This document shows positions 1 through 8,418 of a stretch of DNA of 37,368 bases, in pieces. The DNA is taken from NCBI GenBank assembly GCA_028693895.1, contig JAQUUL010000003.1:1-37368 (forward strand). Direction: 5' to 3'. Position 1 is the first letter of the stretch, and each line of letters begins with the position of its first letter. The notes under the pieces were generated by a model. The model saw only the letters and a program-made list of their open reading frames with translations, was not told where the DNA came from and searched no databases. The stretch comes from Minisyncoccota bacterium (GTDB lineage Bacteria; Patescibacteriota; Minisyncoccia; Minisyncoccales; Minisyncoccaceae). A program made the translations under genes and the position numbers.

Positions 1-1
1 T

Positions 2-883
2 CCTTCATCAGAAAGACGAATTAAAAATAATTATCATTATGTATATTTAATGTATAGAGATGATATTGGCTGGAGGATTGGGAAAACAGATAACTTATTC
101 GGAAGATTAATACTCGAAAGATCAGCAGACAGTATTATAGGGTTAAGAGATTTTGATAGTGATTCTGAAGCAAGATATTATGAAACATTATGGTCTTTGA
201 AGTACGGAATTCCTACGAGTTGTTTTTGTGAAAGGGAAGGAACCGTTATTAAAAAAGAATTACTTCGTAAGCTTTACGAGGAAATAGATGTTTCGAAGGG
301 AGTCATAACTCTTGCTAGAGATTTAAATATTGATTTAAATACACATCATTGTTATTCGGGTGGAGTGAATAGAGGAGATAAGAAGAGAGTTAAAATTAAT
401 ATTGTGATGTGTTCAAGAAATAGCAGAATTAAAAATGCAAAATATATTATAGAGAATCCAAAAATTATACATACACTAAATCTTAATACTTCGATTAAAG
501 AGGTAATTAATAAATTAGAGAAAGCAGGTTTTAAATTAGCAAAATCCAAAAATGGAAAAAAATTAGTTATAAGTAGTACCGATATACGGGAGATAGGCAA
601 AAAAGCTGAAGAGTTTCAGAATCTTTTGGGTGGTTTTATAGATTTTAAATTTTATGCAGGACTTGGACTCGATGTTAAAAATAAGAAAAGAAAAAATAAC
701 CCAGCAAAAGTTATTCCTGCCAAAAACTTGTTAAGAGGACATTATTTGCCAATTAAGAGAGGAAACGATGTTGTTTATGATGAAATTATTGATATTAAAA
801 GAGAAAGCAAAACAGTTGATGTTTATGACCTAGAAGTAAAGGGGACTCATAATTTTATTGCTGAAGAAATTGTTGTTCATAAT
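2..883 (+). mobile_element. Intein (C-terminal part) in the UvrD helicase, with a putative homing endonuclease domain
   Basis: A protein-splicing element in frame with the helicase. Its C-terminal splice block is classic: VYDLEVKGTHNFIAEEIVVHN ends at Asn (codon 881-883), and Ser (884-886) is the +1 nucleophile, followed by the helicase sequence SIFSFQG. Insertion is therefore at the conserved DDDQ/SIYxFRG junction in the motif II-III region. Just upstream, PAKNLLRGHYLPI resembles another Hint-domain block. The N-terminal splice block with its first Cys/Ser lies off the window. The region around 35-200 encodes YVYLMY, then WRIGKT, then an Arg and EARYYE, which could be a GIY-YIG/T5orf172-like nuclease fold; that assignment is inference from motif spacing. 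No LAGLIDADG motif is obvious. Confidence 0.9.
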
Positions 884-3046
884 TCAATCTTTTCCTTTCA
901 AGGAAGTTCGTTTAATAATGTTTTAAGATTTAAAAAAGATTATCCTAAATCTAAAGAAATTGTTCTAATAGAAAATTATAGGTCCCCTCAAAATGTTCTT
1001 GATTTGTCATATAATTTTATTCAAAAGAATAATCCTAATAGGTTGGAATGTAGATTAAATGATCCAGAAATATCTATAGAAGCAGAGAAAAAAGGAATAA
1101 ACTTAAATAATTTTGAAGGAATAAGTAAAAAATTAAAAAGCAATAAAGATAAAAAAGGTATAGTTGAGTTATTAAGTTTTGAAGGATTTGACGAAGAAAT
1201 TACAGGTGTAGTTAATAAGATTTGGGAAATTAAAGAAATAGATGATGAATCTTCTTTTTCTAGTTTTTCTATTTTAACAAGAAATAATAGTACTGCTGAT
1301 ATATTTTCTCGGGCGTTAGAAAGAGCAGGTATTCCTTATCAATTCATTTCTTCTAAAGGCTTATATACCGATCCATTAATAATAGATATTATTTCATACT
1401 TGAAGGTTGTTATTAATTTCTATGATTCTCTAAACTTTTATAGAGTTTTAAGATTAATGAATTTTTCTCCAGAAGAAGTTTCAACAATAATACAATATAG
1501 CGATAAGAAAGGAACACCTATTTTTGAAGTTCTTAAAGATAATCATTTATTAAGTAAGTTTGTGCCTAAAACAAAAATTAAGATTAATAAATTAATTAAA
1601 AATCTTAATTCCCATTATGATATTTCTAAAGAAAAAAATGTCAGTGAAATTTTTGTAAATGTTATTCAAGACCTTGAATATGGTAAATATATTCCAGATA
1701 ATACAGAAGATGGATTTAGGAAATGGGAACTAATTGACCAATTTTATGAAAAAATTAAAGAATTTGAAAGCTCTCAGGTAGATGTAAGACTTCCTGCCTT
1801 TATTGAAAATATTCAAATGGAATTAGATGCTGGAGAAGAGGGGTCATTAAAGAAGAATATTGATTCTCATTTTGATGCGGTAAAGATAATGACAGTTCAT
1901 TCAGCAAAAGGATTAGAGTTTGATTATGTTTTTCTTCCATATTTAGTTTCAAGAGTTTTTCCTTCTGATCAAAAAAGAGATCCAATAGAACTGCCTATTG
2001 AGTTAATTAAAGAAGTTTTGCCAAAAGGAGATTTTCATATACAAGAAGAAAGAAGGCTCTTTTATGTTGCTTTAACAAGAGCAAAAAAGGGAATGTTTTT
2101 AACATGGAGCGCTGACCATGGAGGAAAACAGTTGAAAAAACCATCAAGATTTTTAATAGAATCAGAACTTATTAGTGAGGATATAATTAAAACTCAAAAA
2201 TTTGAAAGAAATCCAGATTTTTGCATAAAAAGAACTTTAAGTTTCAAAAAAGAATCAGATGAAACAAATGGATCAGGAAGAGATTTGAAACTTTTTATGC
2301 CTGATCATTTTTCTTATTCTCAATTAGAATCTTTTAGAAAGTGTCCGTTAGAGTATAAATTTAAGAATATATTAAAAATACCAATAAGAGGGAAACCAGT
2401 TTTTAGCTTTGGAAAAACTATTCATGCTACAGTTCATAGATATGCGATGGAAGCACTTAAAAAAGAACAAACAAGTATTTTTAACAATAATTTAGATGAG
2501 ATTTATAATATATATAATGAAGAATGGATTGATAATTGGTATAGATCAGTAGAAGAGAAGAATGAATTTTATGATAAAGGAAAAGAAATACTTAAAAATT
2601 TCTATAACAATTTTAAGGAAGATTGCAATATACTTTTAATCAATAATGAATTAGCCTTAGAAAAATCATTTCAACTTAAAATAAATGGTGATATTATAAT
2701 AGGTACAATTGATAGAATTGATGAAGTAAAAGGAGGTGTTGAAATTATTGATTATAAGACCGGTTCTCCTAAAAAAACATTAACTAAAGAAGATAAACTT
2801 CAATTATTAATATATGCATTAGCTTCTAAAAAAGTTTTAGGGCTTAATCCAGTTAAACTAACATATTATTACTTAGAAGATTGTTCTAAGGCATCATTTA
2901 ATGTTAAAGATGAAATTATTGAAAAAACAGAATTAGAATTAAAAGAAATAATTAATAAAATAAAAAGAAGTAACTTTAAGCCTTCTTCTGGCTGGCATTG
3001 TCAGTTTTGCGACTTTAGAGATATTTGTGTTCATAAAAAAAATTAA
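2..3046 (+). CDS. UvrD/PcrA-type helicase fused to RecB-like nuclease, intein-containing; 5' end outside window
   Basis: Superfamily 1A DNA helicase for repair or recombination. The frame is open to the window edge, so Walker A and motif II lie upstream. In-window numbering starts at the ATG at 50. Residues up to 278 are intein; the helicase resumes at Ser279 with SIFSFQG (motif III region). Visible motifs are ENYR 308-311 (motif IV), MTVHSAKGLEFD from 614 (V) and EERRLFYVALTRA from 666 (VI). From about residue 750 comes a PD-(D/E)XK nuclease domain: GTIDRID from 885 (D888), IIDYKTG (D901, K903), then QLLIYA. Cys765, 984, 987 and 993 form the AddB/Cas4-like four-cysteine pattern expected to hold a [4Fe-4S] cluster. 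The architecture resembles half of an AddAB-like enzyme on one chain. gpsA starts one base after the stop, suggesting co-transcription. The domain assignment is firm; the exact cellular role is inferred. Confidence 0.93.
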   Translation, partial: PSSERRIKNNYHYVYLMYRDDIGWRIGKTDNLFGRLILERSADSIIGLRDFDSDSEARYYETLWSLKYGIPTSCFCEREGTVIKKELLRKLYEEIDVSKGVITLARDLNIDLNTHHCYSGGVNRGDKKRVKINIVMCSRNSRIKNAKYIIENPKIIHTLNLNTSIKEVINKLEKAGFKLAKSKNGKKLVISSTDIREIGKKAEEFQNLLGGFIDFKFYAGLGLDVKNKKRKNNPAKVIPAKNLLRGHYLPIKRGNDVVYDEIIDIKRESKTVDVYDLEVKGTHNFIAEEIVVHNSIFSFQGSSFNNVLRFKKDYPKSKEIVLIENYRSPQNVLDLSYNFIQKNNPNRLECRLNDPEISIEAEKKGINLNNFEGISKKLKSNKDKKGIVELLSFEGFDEEITGVVNKIWEIKEIDDESSFSSFSILTRNNSTADIFSRALERAGIPYQFISSKGLYTDPLIIDIISYLKVVINFYDSLNFYRVLRLMNFSPEEVSTIIQYSDKKGTPIFEVLKDNHLLSKFVPKTKIKINKLIKNLNSHYDISKEKNVSEIFVNVIQDLEYGKYIPDNTEDGFRKWELIDQFYEKIKEFESSQVDVRLPAFIENIQMELDAGEEGSLKKNIDSHFDAVKIMTVHSAKGLEFDYVFLPYLVSRVFPSDQKRDPIELPIELIKEVLPKGDFHIQEERRLFYVALTRAKKGMFLTWSADHGGKQLKKPSRFLIESELISEDIIKTQKFERNPDFCIKRTLSFKKESDETNGSGRDLKLFMPDHFSYSQLESFRKCPLEYKFKNILKIPIRGKPVFSFGKTIHATVHRYAMEALKKEQTSIFNNNLDEIYNIYNEEWIDNWYRSVEEKNEFYDKGKEILKNFYNNFKEDCNILLINNELALEKSFQLKINGDIIIGTIDRIDEVKGGVEIIDYKTGSPKKTLTKEDKLQLLIYALASKKVLGLNPVKLTYYYLEDCSKASFNVKDEIIEKTELELKEIINKIKRSNFKPSSGWHCQFCDFRDICVHKKN

Positions 3047-3047
3047 T

Positions 3048-4049
3048 ATGAAAAAAACAAAAATTACAATATTAGGAGATGGTGCATGGGGAACAACCTT
3101 AGCAATATTATTATCTAAAAATGGACATGAAGTAATGGTTTGGAGTGTTTTCGGTAACCATCTTGATATACTTAATAAACAAAGGGAGAACAAAAAATAT
3201 TTAAAAGGGATCAAGATTCCCGAGAATATTGTATTTGAAAAAGATATTAAAAAAGCAATTGAATTTGGTGAATATATTGTTTTTAGTATCCCTTCAAAAT
3301 TCTTTAGAAGTGTTAGTAAATTAATTAAGAAAGAGAAAATTTCCTTGAATAAAAAAGTATTTATAACCGTTACTAAGGGATTAGAACAAGATTCATTAAA
3401 GAGGATGACAGAAGTTTTGAAAGAAGAACTTGGCAATATTAAAACATGTGTTTTGTCTGGACCAACTATTGCTATTGAAGTTGCTCGTGAATTACCCGCA
3501 CTTTTAGTTATTGCTTGTAAGAATAAAAAAATTGCAAAAGATATACAAGAAAGATTTAGTAATAATTATTTTAGGGTATATACCTCTACCGATGTTGTAG
3601 GAGTAGAATTAGGAGGGCCTCTTAAAAATATTATTGCAGTGGTTGCAGGAATATCTGATGGGCTTGGTTTTGGCTCAAACGCTAAAGCAGCTATACTTTC
3701 TCGTGGAATAGTCGAGATTCAAAGATTAGGAGAAAAAATGGGAGCTAAACGAAAAACATTTTATGGATTAGCAGGATTAGGAGATCTTTCTACTACATGC
3801 ATTAGCCCAGAGAGCAGAAACAGAAAATTAGGAGAAAGAATTGCAAAAGGTGAGAAACTGAAAGATATAGTTAATTCAACAGATAGTATTATTGAAGGAG
3901 CAACAACAGCAGAAGCAGTTTACAGGTTAAGTAAAAAATATAAAGTTGATATGCCTATAGTTGATGCAGTCTATAATATTTTATATAAAAATATGAAACC
4001 AGAGAATGCTTTGAAAATAATGATGAAAAGAGAAAAAAAATCAGAGTAA
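3048..4049 (+). CDS. gpsA: Glycerol-3-phosphate dehydrogenase [NAD(P)+]
   Basis: Reduces dihydroxyacetone phosphate to sn-glycerol-3-phosphate, the backbone for phospholipids, in the cytoplasm. The N-terminal Rossmann motif GDGAWGTTLA is near the start, FSIPSKF and LSGPTIAIEVA follow, and the C-terminal domain carries GGPLKNIIAVVAGISDGLG (with the catalytic Lys of the family) and GLAGLGDLSTTC. At 333 residues it has the usual family length. I place the start at the ATG at 3048, one base after the helicase stop, because it puts the Rossmann strand at residue 5; an upstream in-frame TTG at 3027 would only add seven residues overlapping the helicase gene. No separate promoter or Shine-Dalgarno sequence is seen, so translation is probably coupled to the upstream gene. 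Confidence 0.96.
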   Translation: MKKTKITILGDGAWGTTLAILLSKNGHEVMVWSVFGNHLDILNKQRENKKYLKGIKIPENIVFEKDIKKAIEFGEYIVFSIPSKFFRSVSKLIKKEKISLNKKVFITVTKGLEQDSLKRMTEVLKEELGNIKTCVLSGPTIAIEVARELPALLVIACKNKKIAKDIQERFSNNYFRVYTSTDVVGVELGGPLKNIIAVVAGISDGLGFGSNAKAAILSRGIVEIQRLGEKMGAKRKTFYGLAGLGDLSTTCISPESRNRKLGERIAKGEKLKDIVNSTDSIIEGATTAEAVYRLSKKYKVDMPIVDAVYNILYKNMKPENALKIMMKREKKSE

Positions 4050-4105
4050 TTTGAATATTTTTTAGTTTTGGGGTAAAGTTTATAAAGATAATAAATAATA
4101 AAATT

Positions 4106-4579
4106 ATGAAAATAAATATATTTATAGAAAATCCAAAAGGAACATCAAATAAGTACGAATTAGACAAAGAGTCAGGAAAGATAATGTTAGATAGAGCTCT
4201 TTACTCTTCTGTTTTTTGGCCATTTGAATATGGATTTATTGAAAATACATTAGCTGACGATGGAGACCCTCTTGATGCCTTAGTTTTAGTTAATGAACCT
4301 ACTTTTCCAGGATGCGTTATTCCTTCAAAGATTATAGGGATGTTAAATATGGAAGATGAAGGAGGATTAGATTATAAAATTATTGCTGTTCCAGATGATA
4401 AAATCGACCCAAGATTTAAACATATTAATGATATTAGTGATTTGACGGAACATCAAAGAAAAGAGATACAAGAATTTTTTGAAATATATAAAAGACTAGA
4501 ACCAAATAAATGGGTAAAAGTTACGGGACTTGAACCAAAAGAAACAGCAGAAAAAATAATAGAACAATCTAAGAAATAA
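4106..4579 (+). CDS. ppa: Inorganic pyrophosphatase (family I)
   Basis: Hydrolyses pyrophosphate to two phosphates, pulling biosynthetic reactions such as tRNA charging and nucleic acid synthesis forward. The family I signature DDGDPLDALV is present, with its metal-binding aspartates, preceded by the FWPFEYGFI segment and followed by DEGGLDYKIIAVP and the C-terminal KWVKV. At 157 residues it is slightly shorter than the E. coli enzyme, as is common in bacteria. It follows gpsA by a 56-base AT-rich gap (4050-4105) in which I see no convincing -35/-10 pair, and precedes the ferredoxin gene by two bases, so the two are probably co-transcribed. Confidence 0.96.
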   Translation: MKINIFIENPKGTSNKYELDKESGKIMLDRALYSSVFWPFEYGFIENTLADDGDPLDALVLVNEPTFPGCVIPSKIIGMLNMEDEGGLDYKIIAVPDDKIDPRFKHINDISDLTEHQRKEIQEFFEIYKRLEPNKWVKVTGLEPKETAEKIIEQSKK

Positions 4580-4581
4580 AA

Positions 4582-4797
4582 ATGGAAAAATTAAACAAAG
4601 AATACAAAGTAAATAAAGAAAAATGTTTAGGGTGTGGTAGTTGTAGCTTATCTTGCCCAGAAGGCACAGAAATGGATACAGACGGAAAGGCAGTAGTAAT
4701 CAGTTCTGCTAAAGTTGAAGAGTGCGGAGGGGTCGATTTATGCCCTTATGAAGCAATAGAGATAGAGAATGGAACTGATGATAACGAAGAAGAATAA
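4582..4797 (+). CDS. Ferredoxin, single [4Fe-4S] cluster type
   Basis: A 71-residue acidic electron carrier. Cysteines fall at 15, 18, 21, 25, 48 and 54. The spacing (3, 3, 4, 23, 6) closely follows monocluster ferredoxins of the Desulfovibrio/Thermotoga kind. By that analogy C15, C18, C21 and C54 (in CPYEAI) would bind the cluster and C25-C48 could form the disulfide that replaces the second cluster. The tail is very acidic. It starts two bases after ppa and ends just before a terminator, and it lies directly upstream of the mnmA/iscS/iscU operon. It might supply electrons to Fe-S assembly or to radical-SAM enzymes; the partner is inference. Confidence 0.9.
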   Translation: MEKLNKEYKVNKEKCLGCGSCSLSCPEGTEMDTDGKAVVISSAKVEECGGVDLCPYEAIEIENGTDDNEEE

Positions 4798-4803
4798 AGA
4801 TAG

Positions 4804-4833
4804 TAACCCAAACTAATAATTTGGGTTATTTTT
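4804..4833 (+). terminator. Rho-independent terminator after the ferredoxin gene
   Basis: A perfect 9-bp stem (4804-4812 with 4820-4828, TAACCCAAA / TTTGGGTTA), a seven-base loop and a run of five T. It lies between the ferredoxin stop and the mnmA start at 4839, so it separates the ppa-ferredoxin unit from the sulfur operon, or acts as an attenuator ahead of it. Confidence 0.8.
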
Positions 4834-4838
4834 ATATA

Positions 4839-5828
4839 ATGAGTAAAAAAATATTAATTGCTTTCTCGGGGGGAGTTGACTCGGCAGTAGCTTCTTTAAT
4901 TCTTAAAGACAAAGGCTATGATGTAACAGCTGCTTTTATAAGGAATACAAATTCTTTCCTAATAGAAAAAAAGGCAAAAAGTTTAGCTAAAAAAATAGGA
5001 ATATCTTTTTTAGTTTTTGATTTCAAAAAAGAATTTAATGATATTGTTATAAAATATTTTATTGAAGAGTATAAAAAAGGTTTAACTCCTAATCCTTGTG
5101 TTTTATGCAATAAAGAAATAAAGTTTGGGTTATTTCTGAAAAAAGCAATAAATATGAATTTTGATTTTATTGCTACGGGGCATTATGCTTCTATAAAAAA
5201 TGGTTTAATTAATCAGGCAAGAGATTTACATAAAGATCAAACATATTTTTTGTGGAGACTAAATAAAAAGCAAATTAGTAGAATAATTTTTCCTTTAGAA
5301 AATTATACAAAAGAAGAAGTTAGAATTATTGCTAAAGATAAAAAAATAGATTCGTTTGTTGTTTCAGAATCTCAAGAAATTTGCTTTATAAAATCTGCTA
5401 ATGAAGAATTTTTAAGAAAAAATATTAAAAACAAAAAAGGAAGCATAGTTGATAAAAATAAAAATATTATTGGTTATCATGATGGTATTTGGTTTTATAC
5501 TATTGGGCAAAGAAAAGGAATAGGCTTGTCAGGTGGGCCATATTGGGTGATTGATAAAAATATTAAAAAGAATGAACTCATTGTTTCTAAAAGCGAAAAA
5601 GACCTTTATTTGAAAGAAGTTTTATTTAAGAATGCGAATTGGACAAAAAAAATAGATATTGGGAAAAGATTAAAAGCGAAAATAAGATATGGACATAAAC
5701 AAGCTTTTGGAGTATTAATAAGTAACAATAAATTTGTCTTTGAAAAACCTCAAAAATCAATAACAAAAGGACAATCAATTGTTTTTTATAATAAAAAAGA
5801 AGTAATAGGAGGAGGAATAATAAAATGA
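4839..5828 (+). CDS. mnmA: tRNA-specific 2-thiouridylase
   Basis: Makes the 2-thio group of wobble uridine 34 in tRNAs for Lys, Glu and Gln, using sulfur passed from a cysteine desulfurase. The PP-loop AFSGGVDSA lies at residues 8-16. PNPCVLCNKE carries C87 and the catalytic C90, and SQEICFI carries the second catalytic cysteine C182. ATGHYA and YTIGQRKGIG are also family motifs. 329 residues, normal to slightly short. I use the ATG at 4839 because it begins directly before the PP-loop strand; an in-frame TTG at 4821 lies inside the terminator stem. The stop overlaps the next start in ATGA, so translation is coupled with the desulfurase that feeds it. Confidence 0.96.
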   Translation: MSKKILIAFSGGVDSAVASLILKDKGYDVTAAFIRNTNSFLIEKKAKSLAKKIGISFLVFDFKKEFNDIVIKYFIEEYKKGLTPNPCVLCNKEIKFGLFLKKAINMNFDFIATGHYASIKNGLINQARDLHKDQTYFLWRLNKKQISRIIFPLENYTKEEVRIIAKDKKIDSFVVSESQEICFIKSANEEFLRKNIKNKKGSIVDKNKNIIGYHDGIWFYTIGQRKGIGLSGGPYWVIDKNIKKNELIVSKSEKDLYLKEVLFKNANWTKKIDIGKRLKAKIRYGHKQAFGVLISNNKFVFEKPQKSITKGQSIVFYNKKEVIGGGIIK

Positions 5829-6979
5829 AACAAAAAATATATTTTGATTATGCAGCAACAACTCCCATTGATTCAAGGGTTGTTAAAGCAATGGAACCTT
5901 TTTTTAATAAAAAGTTTGGAAATGCATCATCTTTGCATTCTTTTGGAAATGAAACAAAAAAGGTATTAGAAAAAAATAGAAATATAATTGCTAAAACAAT
6001 AAACGCAAAAGAAAGTGAGATAATTTTTACAAGCTCTGCTACAGAAAGTAATAATACTGCACTTAAAGGTGTTGCTTTTGCAAATAAAGGAAAGCACATT
6101 TTAGTTTCATCAGTTGAACATGATTGTGTTTTAAATAGTGCTAAGTGGCTAAAAGCAAAAGGATATGATGTTGAATTATTATCTGTTGATAAATATGGAA
6201 TGGTTAATCCAAAAGAGGTTGAAAGGAAGATAAGAAAAGATACTATTTTAGTCTCAGTAATGCACGTTAATAATGAAGTTGGAACAATCGAACCAATTAG
6301 TGAGATAGGAAGTATTTGCCGAAAGAATAATGTATATTTTCACACAGACGCCTCTCAAAGTTTTGGTAAAATACCAATTAATGTGGTAGATATGAACATT
6401 GACTTATTAACTGCATCATCTCAAAAAATATATGGCCCAAAAGGAGCAGCTATTTTATTTATTAGAAATGGAGTAAAGATAGAACCTTTGTTGCATGGTG
6501 GAGGACAAGAAATGAATATGAGATCATCAACAGAAAATATTCCAGCTATTGTTGGTTTTGGAAAAGCAACAGAATTATGCCTTGCTGAAATGAAAAAAGA
6601 AAATAAAAGATTAACTAAATTAAGAGATAGAATTATTAAAACAATACTAAAAAAAATAGATAATTCTTATCTTAATGGTCATCCAAAAGAAAGGATTTCA
6701 AATAATGTTAATATTCGTTTTTCATTTATTGAAGGAGAGTCAATATTATTTATGCTTGATTCTTTTGGTGTTGGAATTTCAACAGCTTCAGCGTGCTCTT
6801 CTCCTAAATTAGAACCATCTCATGTTTTAAGTGCTATGGGTCTAAAACATGAAGAAGCACATGGATCAATTAGGATAAGTATAGGAAGAATGACAAAAGA
6901 TAAAGATGTAGATTATTTATTAAATGTTTTACCTAAAGCTATAGAAAAGATAAGATTAATTTCACCACATAAAAAATGA
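5825..6979 (+). CDS. iscS: Cysteine desulfurase (IscS/NifS family)
   Basis: PLP enzyme that takes sulfur from cysteine as a persulfide for Fe-S clusters and tRNA thiolation. Fold-type I landmarks: DYAATTP near the N-terminus, VEHDCVL (His near 99), HVNNEVGTIEPI, FHTDASQSFG, the PLP lysine K201 in SSQKIYGPKG and the catalytic loop cysteine C324 in STASACSSPKLEPSHVL. 384 residues, typical. Its start overlaps the mnmA stop (ATGA) and its stop overlaps the iscU start (ATGA). Its place between an acceptor thiouridylase and a scaffold protein says that it serves both. The symbol follows the operon context; NifS-group naming would be equally defensible. Confidence 0.95.
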   Translation: MKQKIYFDYAATTPIDSRVVKAMEPFFNKKFGNASSLHSFGNETKKVLEKNRNIIAKTINAKESEIIFTSSATESNNTALKGVAFANKGKHILVSSVEHDCVLNSAKWLKAKGYDVELLSVDKYGMVNPKEVERKIRKDTILVSVMHVNNEVGTIEPISEIGSICRKNNVYFHTDASQSFGKIPINVVDMNIDLLTASSQKIYGPKGAAILFIRNGVKIEPLLHGGGQEMNMRSSTENIPAIVGFGKATELCLAEMKKENKRLTKLRDRIIKTILKKIDNSYLNGHPKERISNNVNIRFSFIEGESILFMLDSFGVGISTASACSSPKLEPSHVLSAMGLKHEEAHGSIRISIGRMTKDKDVDYLLNVLPKAIEKIRLISPHKK

Positions 6980-7413
6980 TATATTCAAAAGAAGTGTTAA
7001 AACATTTTAAGAGTCCTCATAATTATGGGAAGATTGAAAATCCTGATGGTTTAGGAGTTGTTGGTAACATGGCTTGTGGAGATGAAATGTTTATTTATCT
7101 AAAAATAAAAGGAGACGTAATTAAAAGTATAAAATTTGAGACTTTTGGTTGTGTCGCAGCAATTGCTACAAGTAGTGTAGTAACTGATTTAGTAAAAGGA
7201 AAGACAATTAAAGAAGCTTTAGAGGTAACGAAGCAAGATGTTATAAATGCCTTAGGTGTTCTTCCTCCAATTAAAATTCATTGTTCTGTTTTAGCAATAG
7301 ATGCTCTTAACGAAGCAATATATAATTATTATGAAAAGAATGGTATTATTATTCCCAAAGAAATAGAAGAAAAACATAAACAAATAATTAAAAGAAAAAG
7401 TTGTCATTCATGA
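6976..7413 (+). CDS. iscU: Fe-S cluster assembly scaffold, IscU/NifU-N family
   Basis: Scaffold on which [2Fe-2S]/[4Fe-4S] clusters are built from IscS-derived sulfur. The three ligand cysteines are visible: C34 in NMACGDEM, with the conserved Asp at 36, C59 in TFGCVAA, and C103 in IHCSVLA. The N-terminus, YSKEVLKHFKSPHNYGKI, is the family signature. 145 residues. It is joined on both sides by four-base ATGA overlaps. No HscA/HscB chaperone, ferredoxin-type fdx or IscR regulator is in this operon, so this is a minimal ISC set. Confidence 0.95.
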   Translation: MIYSKEVLKHFKSPHNYGKIENPDGLGVVGNMACGDEMFIYLKIKGDVIKSIKFETFGCVAAIATSSVVTDLVKGKTIKEALEVTKQDVINALGVLPPIKIHCSVLAIDALNEAIYNYYEKNGIIIPKEIEEKHKQIIKRKSCHS

Positions 7414-7607
7414 AAATCAATAAAAAAACAAAATTATCAGAAATAATAAATGATAAAAATAAAAGAAAGATATTAGAAGAATTTGATTTTCCTTGTCTTT
7501 TTTGTCCGCATATGGCTGAGGAAATAGAAAAATTAGAGATAGGGTTTGTTTGCGAGTCTTATGGTATCAATGAAGAAGAATTAATTAAAAAATTAAATGA
7601 AAAATAA
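7410..7607 (+). CDS. DUF1858-domain small protein
   Basis: A 65-residue protein matching the DUF1858 pattern: an N-terminal TKLSEII segment, a central PCLFCP cysteine pair (C29, C32), a further C48 in FVCESYGI, and a terminal EEELIKKLNEK helix. Its biochemical role is not established. The start used is the ATG at 7410, which overlaps the iscU stop in ATGA, like the other junctions in this operon; a TTG nine bases upstream is less likely. Position after iscU and the three cysteines suggest a sulfur or metal handling role, which is inference only. Confidence 0.85.
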   Translation: MKINKKTKLSEIINDKNKRKILEEFDFPCLFCPHMAEEIEKLEIGFVCESYGINEEELIKKLNEK

Positions 7608-8412
7608 GGCAATATTTATATTGTTGATATTAAACATTATATCTTTTTCATATTTATTTTGTTCGTATTTGTCACCTGAATTGGAGGTGACTTTTTTTAA
7701 TGTTGGACAAGGTGATTCAATTTTTATAGAAACTCCTCAAGGACATCAAATTATAATTGATGGGGGACCATCAAAAACAACATTAATAGAAAAGATATCA
7801 GAAAATATACCTTTTTGGGATAAAACAATTGATTTAATTATTTTAACTCATACAGATAGGGATCATATTACAGGTTTATTTGAAGTTTTAGATAATTATA
7901 TCGTTGAAAATATTTTATGGTCAGGAATGGGAGAAAATAAGATATGGGAAGAAATGATTAAGAAAGAAAATGCAAAAATATATTATTCTTCTAATGTTAA
8001 AAAAATAAATATGGGAGAAGTTTCGTTTGATATTATTGCTTTTTCAGAAGAATTTGAAAATAATAACGATAATTCAGTTATTTCAAAATTAAAATATAAA
8101 GAAAGTACATTTCTTTTTCCTGGAGATATTACTTTTAATATAGAAAAAAAGATATTAGAGAATGATATTTCTTCAGATATTTTGAAGGTTGCTCATCATG
8201 GTTCAAAATATTCTACTTCAGAAGAATTCTTAGAAAAGGTTAATCCTTTTTTAGCTGTAATTCAAGTTGGTAAAAATTCTTATGGTCATCCAACTAACGA
8301 GGTTTTGACACGTCTTTCAAATTTTGATATTAAAGTACTAAGAAACGATATAGATGGAGACATTAAAATTGTTTCTAACGGATTTGTTTATAAAAGAATA
8401 ATTAATAAATAA
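7597..8412 (+). CDS. Membrane-anchored metallo-beta-lactamase-fold hydrolase, ComEC C-terminal type
   Basis: 271 residues: a hydrophobic N-terminal segment (about residues 4-25, signal anchor) followed by an MBL domain of the kind found at the C-terminus of the DNA-uptake channel protein ComEC. Motifs: FFNVGQGDSIFIE, DGGP, the metal site LTHTDRDHITG, LFPGDI, VAHHGSKYST and GHPT. The Competence-domain membrane region of ComEC is absent, so this is a stand-alone version facing the outside of the cell. It could act on incoming or environmental nucleic acid or phosphodiesters, but the substrate is unknown. It begins 11 bases inside the DUF1858 gene, indicating the same transcript. Confidence 0.88.
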   Translation: MKNKAIFILLILNIISFSYLFCSYLSPELEVTFFNVGQGDSIFIETPQGHQIIIDGGPSKTTLIEKISENIPFWDKTIDLIILTHTDRDHITGLFEVLDNYIVENILWSGMGENKIWEEMIKKENAKIYYSSNVKKINMGEVSFDIIAFSEEFENNNDNSVISKLKYKESTFLFPGDITFNIEKKILENDISSDILKVAHHGSKYSTSEEFLEKVNPFLAVIQVGKNSYGHPTNEVLTRLSNFDIKVLRNDIDGDIKIVSNGFVYKRIINK

Positions 8413-8418
8413 AAAAAT

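Noticed and set aside
4821-4838. TTG start of mnmA upstream of the chosen ATG
   Set aside because: It lies within the terminator stem and adds six residues ahead of the conserved PP-loop strand.
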